DNA of 64,000 nucleotides, taken from the NCBI GenBank assembly GCA_965246785.1, contig CBDFFM010000032.1:62001-126000 (forward strand). Direction: 5' to 3'. The DNA comes from UBA1952 sp965246785. Its GTDB lineage: Bacteria > Bacteroidota > Bacteroidia > Chitinophagales > Chitinophagaceae. A model generated the notes under the pieces. It did no database searches, was not told the origin of the DNA, and saw only the letters and a list, made by a program, of their open reading frames with translations. Positions 35,093 to 43,403 of this stretch are shown here, one piece after another. Position 1 is the first letter of the stretch. Each line of letters starts with the position of its first letter. The translations under genes and the position numbers were made by a program.

Positions 35093-35356
35093 ATGGCAAA
35101 GAACACAGGTGATGGGCACCGCAATGGCGCTGTAAAAAGCAGAAGTCAGGTTTACAATCCGGGGACGGGTAATTTCATCAAGCGTGATGCGGATACCGGA
35201 AAGTTCATGGATGTAAAGTCTGACGGCAAGCCATTTAAGGGTGTGTCAATAGAAAAGACTGCTGTGGCCATTAAATCAAACCCCAGTGTAAGAAAGTCTA
35301 TTGCCGTTAAGGCAGAGCAGGCCGTAATTAAGTACAAGAACGCCAAAGCCTCTTAA
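35093..35356 (+). CDS. small basic protein, first gene of a two-gene unit
   Basis: 87 residues, rich in Lys, with the conserved-looking text NGAVKSRSQVYNPGTGNFIK, then RDADTGKFMDVKSDGKPFKG. No signal, membrane segment or cysteine. I recall the pattern 'GAVk.RsQv.Np.Tg...KRD..TGrFmD.K.dg.PFKGVr' from widespread short proteins of unknown function in several phyla. The predicted C-terminal helix (VRKSIAVKAEQAVIKYKNAK) could bind a nucleic acid or a partner. The TIR-like gene starts 3 nt after its stop, so they form one operon and a functional pair is plausible. Confidence 0.7.
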   Translation: MAKNTGDGHRNGAVKSRSQVYNPGTGNFIKRDADTGKFMDVKSDGKPFKGVSIEKTAVAIKSNPSVRKSIAVKAEQAVIKYKNAKAS

Positions 35357-35359
35357 AAT

Positions 35360-35983
35360 ATGGCCAAGGCGGCCGATTACGCAAAGAATGTCTTTATCAA
35401 CTGTCCTTTTGATGAAGGCTACAATAAGATTTTCAACGCTATCCTTTTTACGGTGCATAGCTGTGGCTTTCGCCTGCGTTGTGCTAAAGAATTTCAGGAT
35501 TCAAGCAGCATACGCATCAAGAATATTGTCCGGCTTATCGGCGAAAGCAAATATTCTATTCACGACCTCTCCCGGGTTACGCTAAGCGCATTGGGCGAAC
35601 TGCCGCGTTTTAATATGCCGCTGGAATTAGGTATTTGCATAGGAGCAATAGAATTTGGCGCAAAGCAGCAACGGGATAAAGAGTACTTGGTGTTAGAAAG
35701 CGAGCAGTTCCGCTTTAAGCAATTCATTTCTGATATTTCGGGACAGGATATACGGGCACATCAGGGTTTTCCGGAAGAAGCCATCACCTGCGTTAGAAAT
35801 TGGCTGGTAAAGAAAACAGATGAGACTATTCCGAGTGCCGTGTTCATATATAATGACTACGAAGGCTTCCTGACTGCACTTCCCGATATGTGTGCTGGAA
35901 ATAAATGGCATCCTGATAAACTCACTTTTGATGAATATGCCTCCCTAGTCATTGCTTGGCTGGCACTCGCTTCCACAACTTAG
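35360..35983 (+). CDS. TIR-like / nucleotide-binding Rossmannoid protein
   Basis: 207 residues, cytoplasmic. It opens with NVFINCPFDEGYNKIFNAIL, which fits the first strand, loop and helix of a TIR- or SLOG-like fold. SSSIRIKNIVRLIGESKYSI and HDLSRV resemble the 'gdsi...i...i..s...i.viS' stretch of TIR domains. RFNMPLELGICIGAIEFGAK places a Glu (E89) where TIR and nucleoside deoxyribosyltransferase-like enzymes carry the catalytic Glu. A second conserved-looking block is FISDISGQDIRAHQGFPEEA. I know the 'VFINCPFD' family as widespread but functionally open. Fold and NAD- or nucleotide-related activity are inference. It sits 3 nt after the small basic gene and just before the hairpin and 43-bp repeat block. 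Confidence 0.6.
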   Translation: MAKAADYAKNVFINCPFDEGYNKIFNAILFTVHSCGFRLRCAKEFQDSSSIRIKNIVRLIGESKYSIHDLSRVTLSALGELPRFNMPLELGICIGAIEFGAKQQRDKEYLVLESEQFRFKQFISDISGQDIRAHQGFPEEAITCVRNWLVKKTDETIPSAVFIYNDYEGFLTALPDMCAGNKWHPDKLTFDEYASLVIAWLALASTT

Positions 35984-36030
35984 CCTACCCTCTATTGGTG
36001 CAAGATTGAGGCGCGACTACCCCCCACTGG

Positions 36031-36147
36031 TTTAAGTCTTGCGAAGCAGACTTAAACCCACAATAGCAGCAAGTCTCCGACTTGCATCACCATTGCAAGA
36101 CACAGTCTTGCTTCCATTCATCATTGAAGTCTGCTACGCAAGACTTC
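36031..36147. repeat. four successive AAGTC/GACTT hairpins
   Basis: Four perfect inverted repeats in a row: TTTAAGTCT/AGACTTAAA (36031-36056), GCAAGTC-TCC-GACTTGC (36069-36085), GCAAGAC-ACA-GTCTTGC (36095-36111) and GAAGTCT/AGACTTC with the loop GCTACGCA (36126-36147). All share an AAGTCT-type arm, and the loop of the first is close to the reverse of the last. No credible coding frame crosses them. They fill the gap after the TIR-like gene and could be a REP-like element or structured RNA. Confidence 0.75.
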
Positions 36148-36164
36148 CAGCGAGAAGCTTCCGC

Positions 36165-36373
36165 CACCGTGCCTCACACCTCCCCACAGCCGTACTAAGC
36201 ACCCAGGCACCGTGCCCAACACTTCCCTACAGCCGTACTTACCCTTCGGGCACCGTGTCCTACAGCTCCATACGGCCGTACTGAACGCCCGGACACCGTG
36301 CCCGGCACTTCCATACGGCTGTACTATGCCTCCGGGCACAGTGTCCGGGTGCTCAGTACGGCTGCGCGGGGCC
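36165..36373. repeat. 43-bp tandem repeat, about 4.7 copies, with internal palindromes
   Basis: The marker CACCGT (CACAGT in the last) ends at 36170, 36213, 36256, 36299 and 36342, an exact 43-bp period. Units are 36171-36213, 36214-36256, 36257-36299 and 36300-36342, plus a partial unit to about 36373. Each unit carries GCACCGTGCC-type and TACGGCCGTA-type palindromes. 43 is not a multiple of three, so it does not encode a protein repeat, and there are no unique spacers as in CRISPR. Function unknown; tandem binding sites or a structured RNA are possible. Confidence 0.85.
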
Positions 36374-36452
36374 ATTTTATGGCCTGCATTATGATATTTT
36401 ACTGGCGCTTATTACTTTAGCCCCATCCATTCACCTTAAAAAAGTATCAAAC

Positions 36453-37166
36453 ATGGAGTTTATCCGCCTTTTCCGCAGCCCAGACCCCGAAGAATCTATA
36501 CCGCCAACGGACTCGCCCACGCGCAAACGCCGCAACATCCCCAAGGCCGACGGTGACCTGGCCACCCTTGCCACCACTGCCGCACCCAAGTGGCTGGGCA
36601 CCCCCGGCCTCACACTAATGTGGACAACCAGCAATGCGTTTGAAACCGCCGCCAAGGCCTTTAAGGTTGGCCTCCAGCAGCGCCGCGATACCGGCGCGCT
36701 GCGCCCCGGCTATACCTATACCATGAATGAGCTGGACGACCACATTGAAGAAGCCCTGAAGGAGGTGAAAATCTACATCCAGCGCAAGTTTAAGTCGGCA
36801 GGCGCGGCTGCGCAATACCCGCGCTACGGCCTCATTCACCGCGGCGACCGCTGGATAATGCCCACCGACCGCGACGACCTTAAAGTAAGCCTCAACAGCA
36901 TGGCGGCGGCTATCGCCGCAGATGGCTTTGGCGACGAAGAATACGGCAATATGTTCTGGCAAGACCTGAATACGGCCTACAATACGGCCTTTATGGCAGC
37001 CAAGAATACCGACGGCAGCGTATCTCAAAAGGTGGGCGCCAAGGAGGCGGGCAAGGAGTACATCGTAAAGGTGCTCAACGCCCTCATCCACCTCCTGCAG
37101 GCCAATTACCCCGATACTTATGAGGAGGAGCTGCGGGCCTGGGGCTTTCAGAAAGAAGATTATTAA
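36453..37166 (+). CDS. hypothetical cytoplasmic protein
   Basis: 237 residues, no signal peptide or membrane helix. It starts MEFIRLFRSPDPEESIPPTD, followed by a basic stretch, then WTTSNAFETAAKAFKVGLQQ, a helical central part (DDHIEEALKEVKIYIQRKF) and RYGLIHRGDRWIMPTDRDDL. The C-terminus is Glu-rich and helical (YPDTYEEELRAWGF). I do not recognise the family. It starts 75 bp after the 43-bp repeat block, behind a TTATTACTTTAGC sequence that resembles the phylum's promoter box, and ends before a terminator. Transcript and protein look real, since a start, a terminator and good codon use are all present. Confidence 0.75.
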   Translation: MEFIRLFRSPDPEESIPPTDSPTRKRRNIPKADGDLATLATTAAPKWLGTPGLTLMWTTSNAFETAAKAFKVGLQQRRDTGALRPGYTYTMNELDDHIEEALKEVKIYIQRKFKSAGAAAQYPRYGLIHRGDRWIMPTDRDDLKVSLNSMAAAIAADGFGDEEYGNMFWQDLNTAYNTAFMAAKNTDGSVSQKVGAKEAGKEYIVKVLNALIHLLQANYPDTYEEELRAWGFQKEDY

Positions 37167-37205
37167 GCGGCAGGCGGCAATGCCGCTACGCGGTGGCTTT
37201 ATAAA

Positions 37206-37235
37206 AAAGGGGAGCGTCTTGGGGTGCTCCCTTTT
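37206..37235. terminator. hairpin terminator after the hypothetical gene
   Basis: AAAGGGGAGC-GTCTTGGGGT-GCTCCCTTTT: a ten-pair stem with one G-T pair, followed by ACTTTT, 40 bp after the stop at 37166. The long upstream frame of the next gene runs through it, supporting a later start there. Confidence 0.7.
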
Positions 37236-37352
37236 ACTTTTCTCGCCAGTGCTGGTGATAACTCTGGCAAGGACGCTGCCTCACAAAATCCCCAATCCAC
37301 CCGTCTCTTAATCCGGCCGCTCCTTACAAAACCGGCGCGCCGCCATTGCCTT

Positions 37353-38516
37353 TTGAAAAGCTTCATCACCACACTCGGCCTCCTGCTGTCCGCCGCATTC
37401 AGCGCCCGTAGCGAGCCCATCATCATCCCCGCTTCCATCTCCTTCCCGCGCGATACGGCCGTTCGCTCCGCCTTGCTTGCCGCGGTAAAGGATTTTATGG
37501 CGCAGGTCGCCACGCCTGCCGCTTCCAACACACGCTTGCTAAAGCGAGACCGCCTCGCCGCATCGCTGCTGCTGGACGAGATGCAGGACTTGCGCAGCAA
37601 TGAAATGTATCGCGACACCGCCTTCTACAAAGCCTATCTCACAGGCCTCTCGCCCGTCAGCGATTCAGACTACCTCGTTCAAATAGCCTACATGGGCATC
37701 CATGACGATACGCCGCTGCTGCGCGCCTCCTTCACATGGATAGCGCGGCGGCAGGGCGGGCTTTACTACTTCTGTTCGCCGCTGGCGCGGAATGCCGCCG
37801 CCTGGAAGATGACGACGCTCGGCAAGACCGTCTATTATTATAAGACCGGCTTCAATGCCGCAAACGCCAAAGCCTACACCGCCCGCGTAGCTGCCTACGA
37901 CAAGCTGCTTGGCGCGGCGCCCAGGCCCATGACCGTCTATTGCTGCGACGACTTTCATGAAGCCCTCCGGCTATCCGGCGTAGACTATAAACGGGATTAC
38001 AACGGCTACCGCCGCAACACGCTCTCCGCCACCGAAGGCGATAGCGCCCTCAGCGTGGACGGCGTGCTCACACCAGCCTTCAACAGCTATGACCCGCACG
38101 ACCTCTGGCACAGCCGCCTGCGCAGGGTGATGCCCTATGCCGAAACCAACCGCCCCGTGGACGAAGGCTGCGCATACCTCTACGGCGGCAGTTGGGGCCT
38201 GAGCTGGGCCGACATTGTAAAGCGGTTCAAAGCTTTTACCGCCGCCCATCCCGATGCCGACTGGCTGGCGCTTTACAACGAAAGCCGCGACTTCGGCACC
38301 AATCCAGCCGCCCCGCTGAATGTGGACTTTATGCTGAATGCGCTTATTGTGCAGCAGGTAGCGCAGCAGAGGGGCTTTGCGGCTGTGATGCCGCTGCTGC
38401 GCTGCGGCAAAAAGCAGCCGGACAATGCGAATTATTTCAAAGCGCTGGAAGCGGTGGCCGGTATTTCAAAGTCCGGCTTTAATGCCGCGGCGGCTAAGCT
38501 GGTGGCGCAGATGTAG
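37353..38516 (+). CDS. exported protein of unknown function
   Basis: 387 residues from a TTG at 37353, giving signal peptide MKSFITTLGLLLSAAFSARS; no ATG is suitable, and the frame from 37224 crosses a terminator. The mature protein has a Tyr/Ala-rich helical and beta text (DRLAASLLLDEMQDLRSNEM; FTWIARRQGGLYYFCSPLAR; GGSWGLSWADIVKRFKAFTA; NVDFMLNALIVQQVAQQRGF). It resembles the uncharacterised Bacteroidota exported proteins with a peptidase-MA-like outline, but no HExxH or other catalytic motif is visible, so I do not assign an enzyme. It converges with the GT-C membrane protein gene. Confidence 0.75.
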   Translation: MKSFITTLGLLLSAAFSARSEPIIIPASISFPRDTAVRSALLAAVKDFMAQVATPAASNTRLLKRDRLAASLLLDEMQDLRSNEMYRDTAFYKAYLTGLSPVSDSDYLVQIAYMGIHDDTPLLRASFTWIARRQGGLYYFCSPLARNAAAWKMTTLGKTVYYYKTGFNAANAKAYTARVAAYDKLLGAAPRPMTVYCCDDFHEALRLSGVDYKRDYNGYRRNTLSATEGDSALSVDGVLTPAFNSYDPHDLWHSRLRRVMPYAETNRPVDEGCAYLYGGSWGLSWADIVKRFKAFTAAHPDADWLALYNESRDFGTNPAAPLNVDFMLNALIVQQVAQQRGFAAVMPLLRCGKKQPDNANYFKALEAVAGISKSGFNAAAAKLVAQM

Positions 38517-38533
38517 CAGACGCCATCCCGCCC

Positions 38534-40024
38534 CTAATCCTGATGCACCGGGCGCTTCCGGTACACCACTATGTGCTCCTCCGGGTAGCTCCACGCGGTA
38601 TCTGCCGCCCACTTAATGCCCGCCGCATCCGCTTTACTCCAAGGCGCTCTGTCCAAAGGCCGGCTGAGGAAGAGGGAATAATCCGCCGCCGCGCCTGCGC
38701 CCCGCGCCAGGGTAACGAAAGGATATTGCTGCCGCTCCGTGTAGTAGCTCACCGAGCATTGAAAAGGCCAGGGATAGTCCAGCGTCAGGGAGCGACCCCG
38801 GGCTTTGCCCGCCGCATTGATGCGGCTCAGTATTTCGCGCGTATGCGCGTCAAAATCCCAGATGGCCGTCTTATAGAAGTTGGCGTGCTTCCCAAAATTG
38901 ACCCCTGCCGCGGCGACGCAAATCCACGCGATGGCCAAGGACAGGGACTTCACACGCAATGTATTCTTTGCGCGCAGCGCAATGTCGTCAAGTGCAAAGC
39001 ACAGGCACCATACGGCGAGGGGATAGAAGAAAAGGGCCGTGCGGTCTAAGAGGTACAGCGTACCTAGCAGCCAATGCTGCAGCACTACCGATAAGACGGC
39101 CCCGGCCGTAAGCGCAACTACCACAGTCTTAGGCGCAGTGAGCTTGTGCCGGAATAGAAACGACGCGCCTGCGGCAATGGCCAGCAGGATAAGAAAAGCA
39201 TTGAGCGCGCCGCGAATGGCGGCATCGGGCGTGTGGCGGTAAGCGCTGTAATGCGCAAGGGAGAGGAGGGTATCAGAATAGAAGCCCGTCTCGCCGCCGT
39301 AAGAGAGCTTGCCGGCTTGCAAGAGCTTCCGCGCAGGCTCATAAAGGATTGCGGCCAGCAGCAGCGCCGTCAGCAGGCTGTAAGCAATTGTCTGCCACCG
39401 CCGGAGGCGGGGCAGGAAGATAGCTGCGCCTAGCACCGCGCAAAAAGCGGCAAGCCAGTAATGCAGGGCCGAAAAGTTAGCGAGCACAGCCAACGCCCCA
39501 AGCGCGAGCGCCCATACGCCGGCAGCAGTCTTTCGCTCCGCGATGTAAGCGAGCAGGCAGTAAAGCGAAGCCATCACAAAGCCAAGCGAGAGGCCGTAGC
39601 CCCGCGCCAGCCCGAAGAAGTCCAGCAGAAATGGATTAAGCAGGAGCAAGAGAAAAGCTGCCAGCCCAATGGCAAACGACAGCCAGCGGGAGGCAATCTT
39701 ATACCCGAAGAAGGCGTAGGGCACAAAGGCCAGCACATTGGGCAGCCGCGCGGCGAAGGTGGTGTCGCTGATGCGCAGCAGCCCCTTTACAAGCAGGGTA
39801 TTGAGGATATGGTTATTGGCCTCCGGCACATCGTAGTTGATGATGTGCATCATCGTGTCGGGCACGTAGAAGTGGAGCGTCCACTCCTCATCGTAGGTAA
39901 TGCCTATGGTGTGGGCGCGGATGGCGATGTAGCAGAGGGCGATGAGCGCGGCGGCGAGGTAGGCGGGCCATAGGAAGGTATGGGAACGCAGCTTGGGAAG
40001 GGGCAATGGAGCCGCTACTTTCAT
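38534..40024 (-). CDS. GT-C type polytopic membrane glycosyltransferase-like protein
   Basis: 496 residues from the ATG at 40024 (the frame reaches a GTG at 40042). Ten or more membrane helices with IGITYDEEWTLHFYV near the N-terminus, where the DEE acidic pair follows the first helix as in PMT/ArnT-like GT-C enzymes; PEANNHILNTLLVKG and FFGLARGYGLSLGF are also typical of this type. The C-terminal soluble part (DYPWPFQCSVSYYTERQQYP) faces the outside. Family members use lipid-linked sugars to modify surface glycans or proteins. The donor and target are not readable. A TACTTTCG promoter box lies 5 nt before the ATG. Confidence 0.82.
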   Translation of the reverse strand: MKVAAPLPLPKLRSHTFLWPAYLAAALIALCYIAIRAHTIGITYDEEWTLHFYVPDTMMHIINYDVPEANNHILNTLLVKGLLRISDTTFAARLPNVLAFVPYAFFGYKIASRWLSFAIGLAAFLLLLLNPFLLDFFGLARGYGLSLGFVMASLYCLLAYIAERKTAAGVWALALGALAVLANFSALHYWLAAFCAVLGAAIFLPRLRRWQTIAYSLLTALLLAAILYEPARKLLQAGKLSYGGETGFYSDTLLSLAHYSAYRHTPDAAIRGALNAFLILLAIAAGASFLFRHKLTAPKTVVVALTAGAVLSVVLQHWLLGTLYLLDRTALFFYPLAVWCLCFALDDIALRAKNTLRVKSLSLAIAWICVAAAGVNFGKHANFYKTAIWDFDAHTREILSRINAAGKARGRSLTLDYPWPFQCSVSYYTERQQYPFVTLARGAGAAADYSLFLSRPLDRAPWSKADAAGIKWAADTAWSYPEEHIVVYRKRPVHQD

Positions 40025-40029
40025 TTGTA

Positions 40030-40037
40030 CGAAAGTA
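40030..40037 (-). promoter_or_regulatory. -7 promoter box TACTTTCG of the GT-C gene
   Basis: On the minus strand TACTTTCG is followed by TACAA and then the ATG at 40024. It matches TAnnTTyG and would give a message with at most a few leader bases. A small hairpin, CCAGGC-TAAT-GCCTGG (40042-40057), lies just upstream. Confidence 0.45.
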
Positions 40038-40073
40038 GCCACCAGGCTAATGCCTGGGAGGCAGTGTTATTTT

Positions 40074-41285
40074 CTACTGACGGCTGTATTCTTTGCGCAT
40101 GAACCGGTACACGATTCCTGCATTAAGACCGGCATTGATAAGCTGTGTCTTCAACTCGCCTTTGCTGATGGCGTGAAGGGAGCAATACACGGTGGGCACA
40201 AAGCGGAATTCAAAGCTGTATCCCGGCCGGACGGTGATGCCCCACCCGCCTTTAACTCCCCAGGTGAATGGCCGCTGTCCATCTTCCCACTGGCTTAGCG
40301 AAGCCGCATAAACGCCCAGGTCAACGACTGGTGACACTACATGGTGATATGGCGCGTATGAGTAGCCTACCCCAAAGCCGAGATACTTAACCTGATGGTC
40401 GTTCTTTGGGCCGGTGGTGGCCGTGGGGAGACCCGTCTCCCAATTGAGCCCGTCGTCACAGCGGAAGCCTTGCTTCAGGTAGAATGGCTCCAGCGTGATG
40501 CTGTGACTGGGCGTCAGGCGCAGACCTACGGTTATGCCAAAGGATTGACCAACGACGGTCAGCTCATTCTGCTGGCGATGCTCCAGACCGGCATTGTCGT
40601 GAAGCTGTACGGCATGAACGCTCAGAATGCGGTAGGCGCTGTACAGGCCGAAAGATGCGCCGATGTACACAAATGGCTTTTTGCGCTTGCGGAAAGCATA
40701 ATTGTCAAACTCGCGGATGATGTCGGCGCGGTCGTACCCGGATTCTTTTTCAATTCTGTCGTTGTACGGTGTTGGGGCAGCGGGCTCAAAGTGCGGTGAG
40801 TTAGTCGCAGAAACAAAGTTTTCTTGCCGGAGCCAATCAATGGGATATTTATGTCCTTTGGTGTCAATAATAGATAGCGTGGTGTCATGCAGCGTAACAT
40901 TATCAAACGAAGGCGCGCTGCCTATTCGGCGTTTTGTAAAATCGAAGCTGTTATTGATAAGTCTATTAGCGTACCAAGCCCAATGAAAATCCACGGCCGT
41001 ATCCGTCTTTATAGATTTGCGTCCAGTCATCCGCTCACGGCTGATAAGCAACAGGCTCGTTTGCCTTCGTTTAATAGTGCCGACTTTTATCAACTCAGCG
41101 GTATCATCAGCGTGAACGAGCTGCATGATTTGCTTCTTCAGCGTTGCTCTGTTAAATGAAAGAGCAAAAGAACCAACACTGTCCTCATCAAATTCCCATT
41201 TAGTGCTGCGGGTAAGCGTTGTCTGTGCTGTGCAGAGCGTACAGCAAAAAATGGCAAGGAACTGAAACAATAGAGCGCGTTTCAT
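40074..41285 (-). CDS. exported protein with a C-terminal beta-barrel, third gene of an envelope operon
   Basis: 403 residues; signal peptide MKRALLFQFLAIFCCTLCTAQ. The first half is soluble (TKWEFDEDSVGSFALSFN; RRQTSLLLISRERMTGRK). From about residue 215 the text alternates as outer-membrane strands: KPFVYIGASFGLYSAYRIL, GQSFGITVGLRLTPSHSIT, YLGFGVGYSYAPYHHVVSPV and YSFEFRFVPTVYCSLHA, ending in NAGIVYRFMRKEYSRQ. This looks like a small outer-membrane barrel with an N-terminal periplasmic domain. It starts 6 nt after the stop of the 702-residue gene and closes the three-gene operon. No homologue is recognised. Confidence 0.74.
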   Translation of the reverse strand: MKRALLFQFLAIFCCTLCTAQTTLTRSTKWEFDEDSVGSFALSFNRATLKKQIMQLVHADDTAELIKVGTIKRRQTSLLLISRERMTGRKSIKTDTAVDFHWAWYANRLINNSFDFTKRRIGSAPSFDNVTLHDTTLSIIDTKGHKYPIDWLRQENFVSATNSPHFEPAAPTPYNDRIEKESGYDRADIIREFDNYAFRKRKKPFVYIGASFGLYSAYRILSVHAVQLHDNAGLEHRQQNELTVVGQSFGITVGLRLTPSHSITLEPFYLKQGFRCDDGLNWETGLPTATTGPKNDHQVKYLGFGVGYSYAPYHHVVSPVVDLGVYAASLSQWEDGQRPFTWGVKGGWGITVRPGYSFEFRFVPTVYCSLHAISKGELKTQLINAGLNAGIVYRFMRKEYSRQ

Positions 41286-41291
41286 GGGAGC

Positions 41292-43400
41292 TTATTTTCT
41301 GTAAAAGATGTTGTAGGCATACCCAAGCTGGAATTGGGGGAAGAAGGTGCTCACATCGCCCTGCTGCCAGAAGAAGCGCGCGCGGAAAAATACCTTGCTG
41401 GCAGCATCGCGGCTCGTTTCCGCGCGCAGAAAGAATTCAAGCATGTGGGTGAAGCGTGCCTTTGATTCCGTGGCCCGCGCGGTAACATCGCTCTTGGCAT
41501 AGCTGACTATTGGCTTGAAGTCGTTGTTGCTGAAGATGAGCGTGTACTGCGGCTGGTAGCTGAGCTTAAAGCCTACGCGCCGCTGACTAAATACTTCTGC
41601 GGTAATTCTTGGAAAGAAGGTTGCCGTATGTGCTACGAGACGAATGGTGTCACCGTTTGTAACTGTTACACGGCCCGGCGTATCAACTGTGCGTCGCCGG
41701 TCTATTACCGGGGTATAACCATATTTCGCGCCAGCATCGAAGTAAAAAGTGGCTTTGGCATTTGGGAAATCCTGTAGCAGAATATTTACATCCAGGCCAA
41801 GGTTGGCCGTTTCATAGCGGAGAAAGTCCAGAGTGGTGGCATAAGAGGGTGAGACGACCGTATCGTTTACCGCAATGTTGGCATTGCGCAGTGTGAGGTA
41901 GCGGTTCTTGCTTTCAAGCTTTGTAATAGCGCCCCATACGTTCATGTAATTGAGCTTACCGAAGTTGGCGCCGTCATCGCCCAGCTTAAGGATGCTGCGT
42001 TTTCTTTCAGTATTCAGATTGAGGCGTTTGGCTATTTCTATTTGAATAAGACCGTTAGGCGATTCATCGCGAAGGCCGTTGAGGTCAGAGTAAATTTTGG
42101 AATCGAAGAGGCTTACGGCTGATTCCTTTCGCAGGCGGACGATGGAATTGAGCGGCAGCCAGTCATTAATGGCCGTATCCGCCGGGCTGAAGTCTCGGGT
42201 ATAGTTGTCAAGGATGTTGTCGTAGTTCAGAAACAGGTCGCTCAGATAGATATAGCGGTCTTCGCCCACATCGCGGTCGCGCTCATAGAGTTGAACCCGC
42301 TGGAAATCCTGGAAGTTGTGGATGGAAGAAAAGCCAATAGCGTAATCGTTCTCAAAAATCCGCGGTCGTCCGTTAATAACGACCCATACCTGGATGCGCT
42401 CCAGAAAGCCACGCTCAAACTGCAGCGATACTTTTTGCACATCGCTGACGCCGCGATTGCGTAAAGAGTCGCTTAACTGGATTATTGTGAGGTCATTCTT
42501 TTCTTTATTCTCCCAATAGCGTTCGTAAAGTGCTTGCAGATTGTCTATTGAAATCTTAGAGTCCACTGAGTCATGTAACAATTTTAGCGCCTGTTGCGCA
42601 ACATTCAACTCGGCAGATGCCGGGGTATCCGGACGATAAGGCATCTGGCGAAAATTTTCTTCTAAAGAACTGAGTTGCGTCAATGATGTATTCAGCCTGG
42701 TAGTGTCTTTATTCAGCGCATCCTTCTTGTCTTTCGCTTTAATAGGGTCTTTCTCCGGCGCGTCAAGTTCATTCTGCTTGCGTTTCAGGATATTTCCAAT
42801 ATCAGTTCTTAAGCTGCTTATCCTATTGGACAATATTGCTCCTTCAACAACTACACTTGCGTTTAACGCGGCGATCTTGCCTTCAAATGAATCTACTACG
42901 ATGTCCTGCCGGTCAAAGTCAAACGTCTGCTCGTCCACATCTTTAGTAAATACCTGCACAAAGGGATTAATGATAAGCGTGCCGGCCCAGACTGGTTGCT
43001 CAACGGTTTCCCGCGCGAAATAGACGCTTAGAAACATCTCATTTACCGAAGCGGGCGTTATAGCTGCCATCGTATGAAAATGGCTGTCTGCATAAGCCTG
43101 TATTTCATTTCGGAAATACTGTATGTTCAGCGGTTCGGACAGGCGGATGGCTTTAGGCATTCTACTGGTATCGGCGTCAGAAGGCTGCACGCGGAATAAA
43201 TGGAGCCTTGTTTCATACTCGATATGAAGGTGAATATTCTTCGGCCCGCTGCCATCCATAAAGCGGACTGTATGGTCAACATCTTTAAAAGAGCGATAGT
43301 CATCAGCACCAGACTGTGCGAGTGTGGCAAGTGGAACCATTGTAAACATTATAGCAATACAATGAATTGCGCGGCAGCACATGTTTGAATTTTTTTGCAT
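41292..43400 (-). CDS. large exported protein with coiled coil and barrel-like C-terminus, second gene of an envelope operon
   Basis: 702 residues, with a signal peptide ending TMVPLATLAQ (about residue 29; a second start at MCCRAIHCIAIMF is possible). The N-terminal half is beta-rich (HLHIEYETRLHLFRVQPSD). Residues about 180-320 are helical and charged (NILKRKQNELDAPEKDPIKA; KDKKDALNKDTTRLNTSLTQ), probably a coiled coil. The C-terminal 200 residues have barrel-like strands (ANLGLDVNILLQDFPNAKA, TFYFDAGAKYGYTPVI, RVGFKLSYQPQYTLIF, FQLGYAYNIFYRK) ending in an aromatic last strand. I take it to be an outer-membrane protein of unknown function. It begins 3 nt after the lipoprotein gene stops and is followed 6 nt later by the barrel protein. 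Confidence 0.72.
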   Translation of the reverse strand: MQKNSNMCCRAIHCIAIMFTMVPLATLAQSGADDYRSFKDVDHTVRFMDGSGPKNIHLHIEYETRLHLFRVQPSDADTSRMPKAIRLSEPLNIQYFRNEIQAYADSHFHTMAAITPASVNEMFLSVYFARETVEQPVWAGTLIINPFVQVFTKDVDEQTFDFDRQDIVVDSFEGKIAALNASVVVEGAILSNRISSLRTDIGNILKRKQNELDAPEKDPIKAKDKKDALNKDTTRLNTSLTQLSSLEENFRQMPYRPDTPASAELNVAQQALKLLHDSVDSKISIDNLQALYERYWENKEKNDLTIIQLSDSLRNRGVSDVQKVSLQFERGFLERIQVWVVINGRPRIFENDYAIGFSSIHNFQDFQRVQLYERDRDVGEDRYIYLSDLFLNYDNILDNYTRDFSPADTAINDWLPLNSIVRLRKESAVSLFDSKIYSDLNGLRDESPNGLIQIEIAKRLNLNTERKRSILKLGDDGANFGKLNYMNVWGAITKLESKNRYLTLRNANIAVNDTVVSPSYATTLDFLRYETANLGLDVNILLQDFPNAKATFYFDAGAKYGYTPVIDRRRTVDTPGRVTVTNGDTIRLVAHTATFFPRITAEVFSQRRVGFKLSYQPQYTLIFSNNDFKPIVSYAKSDVTARATESKARFTHMLEFFLRAETSRDAASKVFFRARFFWQQGDVSTFFPQFQLGYAYNIFYRK

Positions 43401-43403
43401 GGC

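Noticed and set aside
36165..36373. CRISPR array
   Set aside because: The repeats are directly adjacent with no unique spacers, and no cas genes are present.
36039..36375. Short frames on both strands across the hairpin and 43-bp repeat block
   Set aside because: The repeat period is not a multiple of three, so any peptide would change frame each unit; the sequence is better explained as non-coding.
40042..40057. CCAGGC-TAAT-GCCTGG hairpin as terminator of the three-gene operon
   Set aside because: The stem is only six pairs and no T tract follows on the minus strand; it overlaps the promoter region of the GT-C gene.
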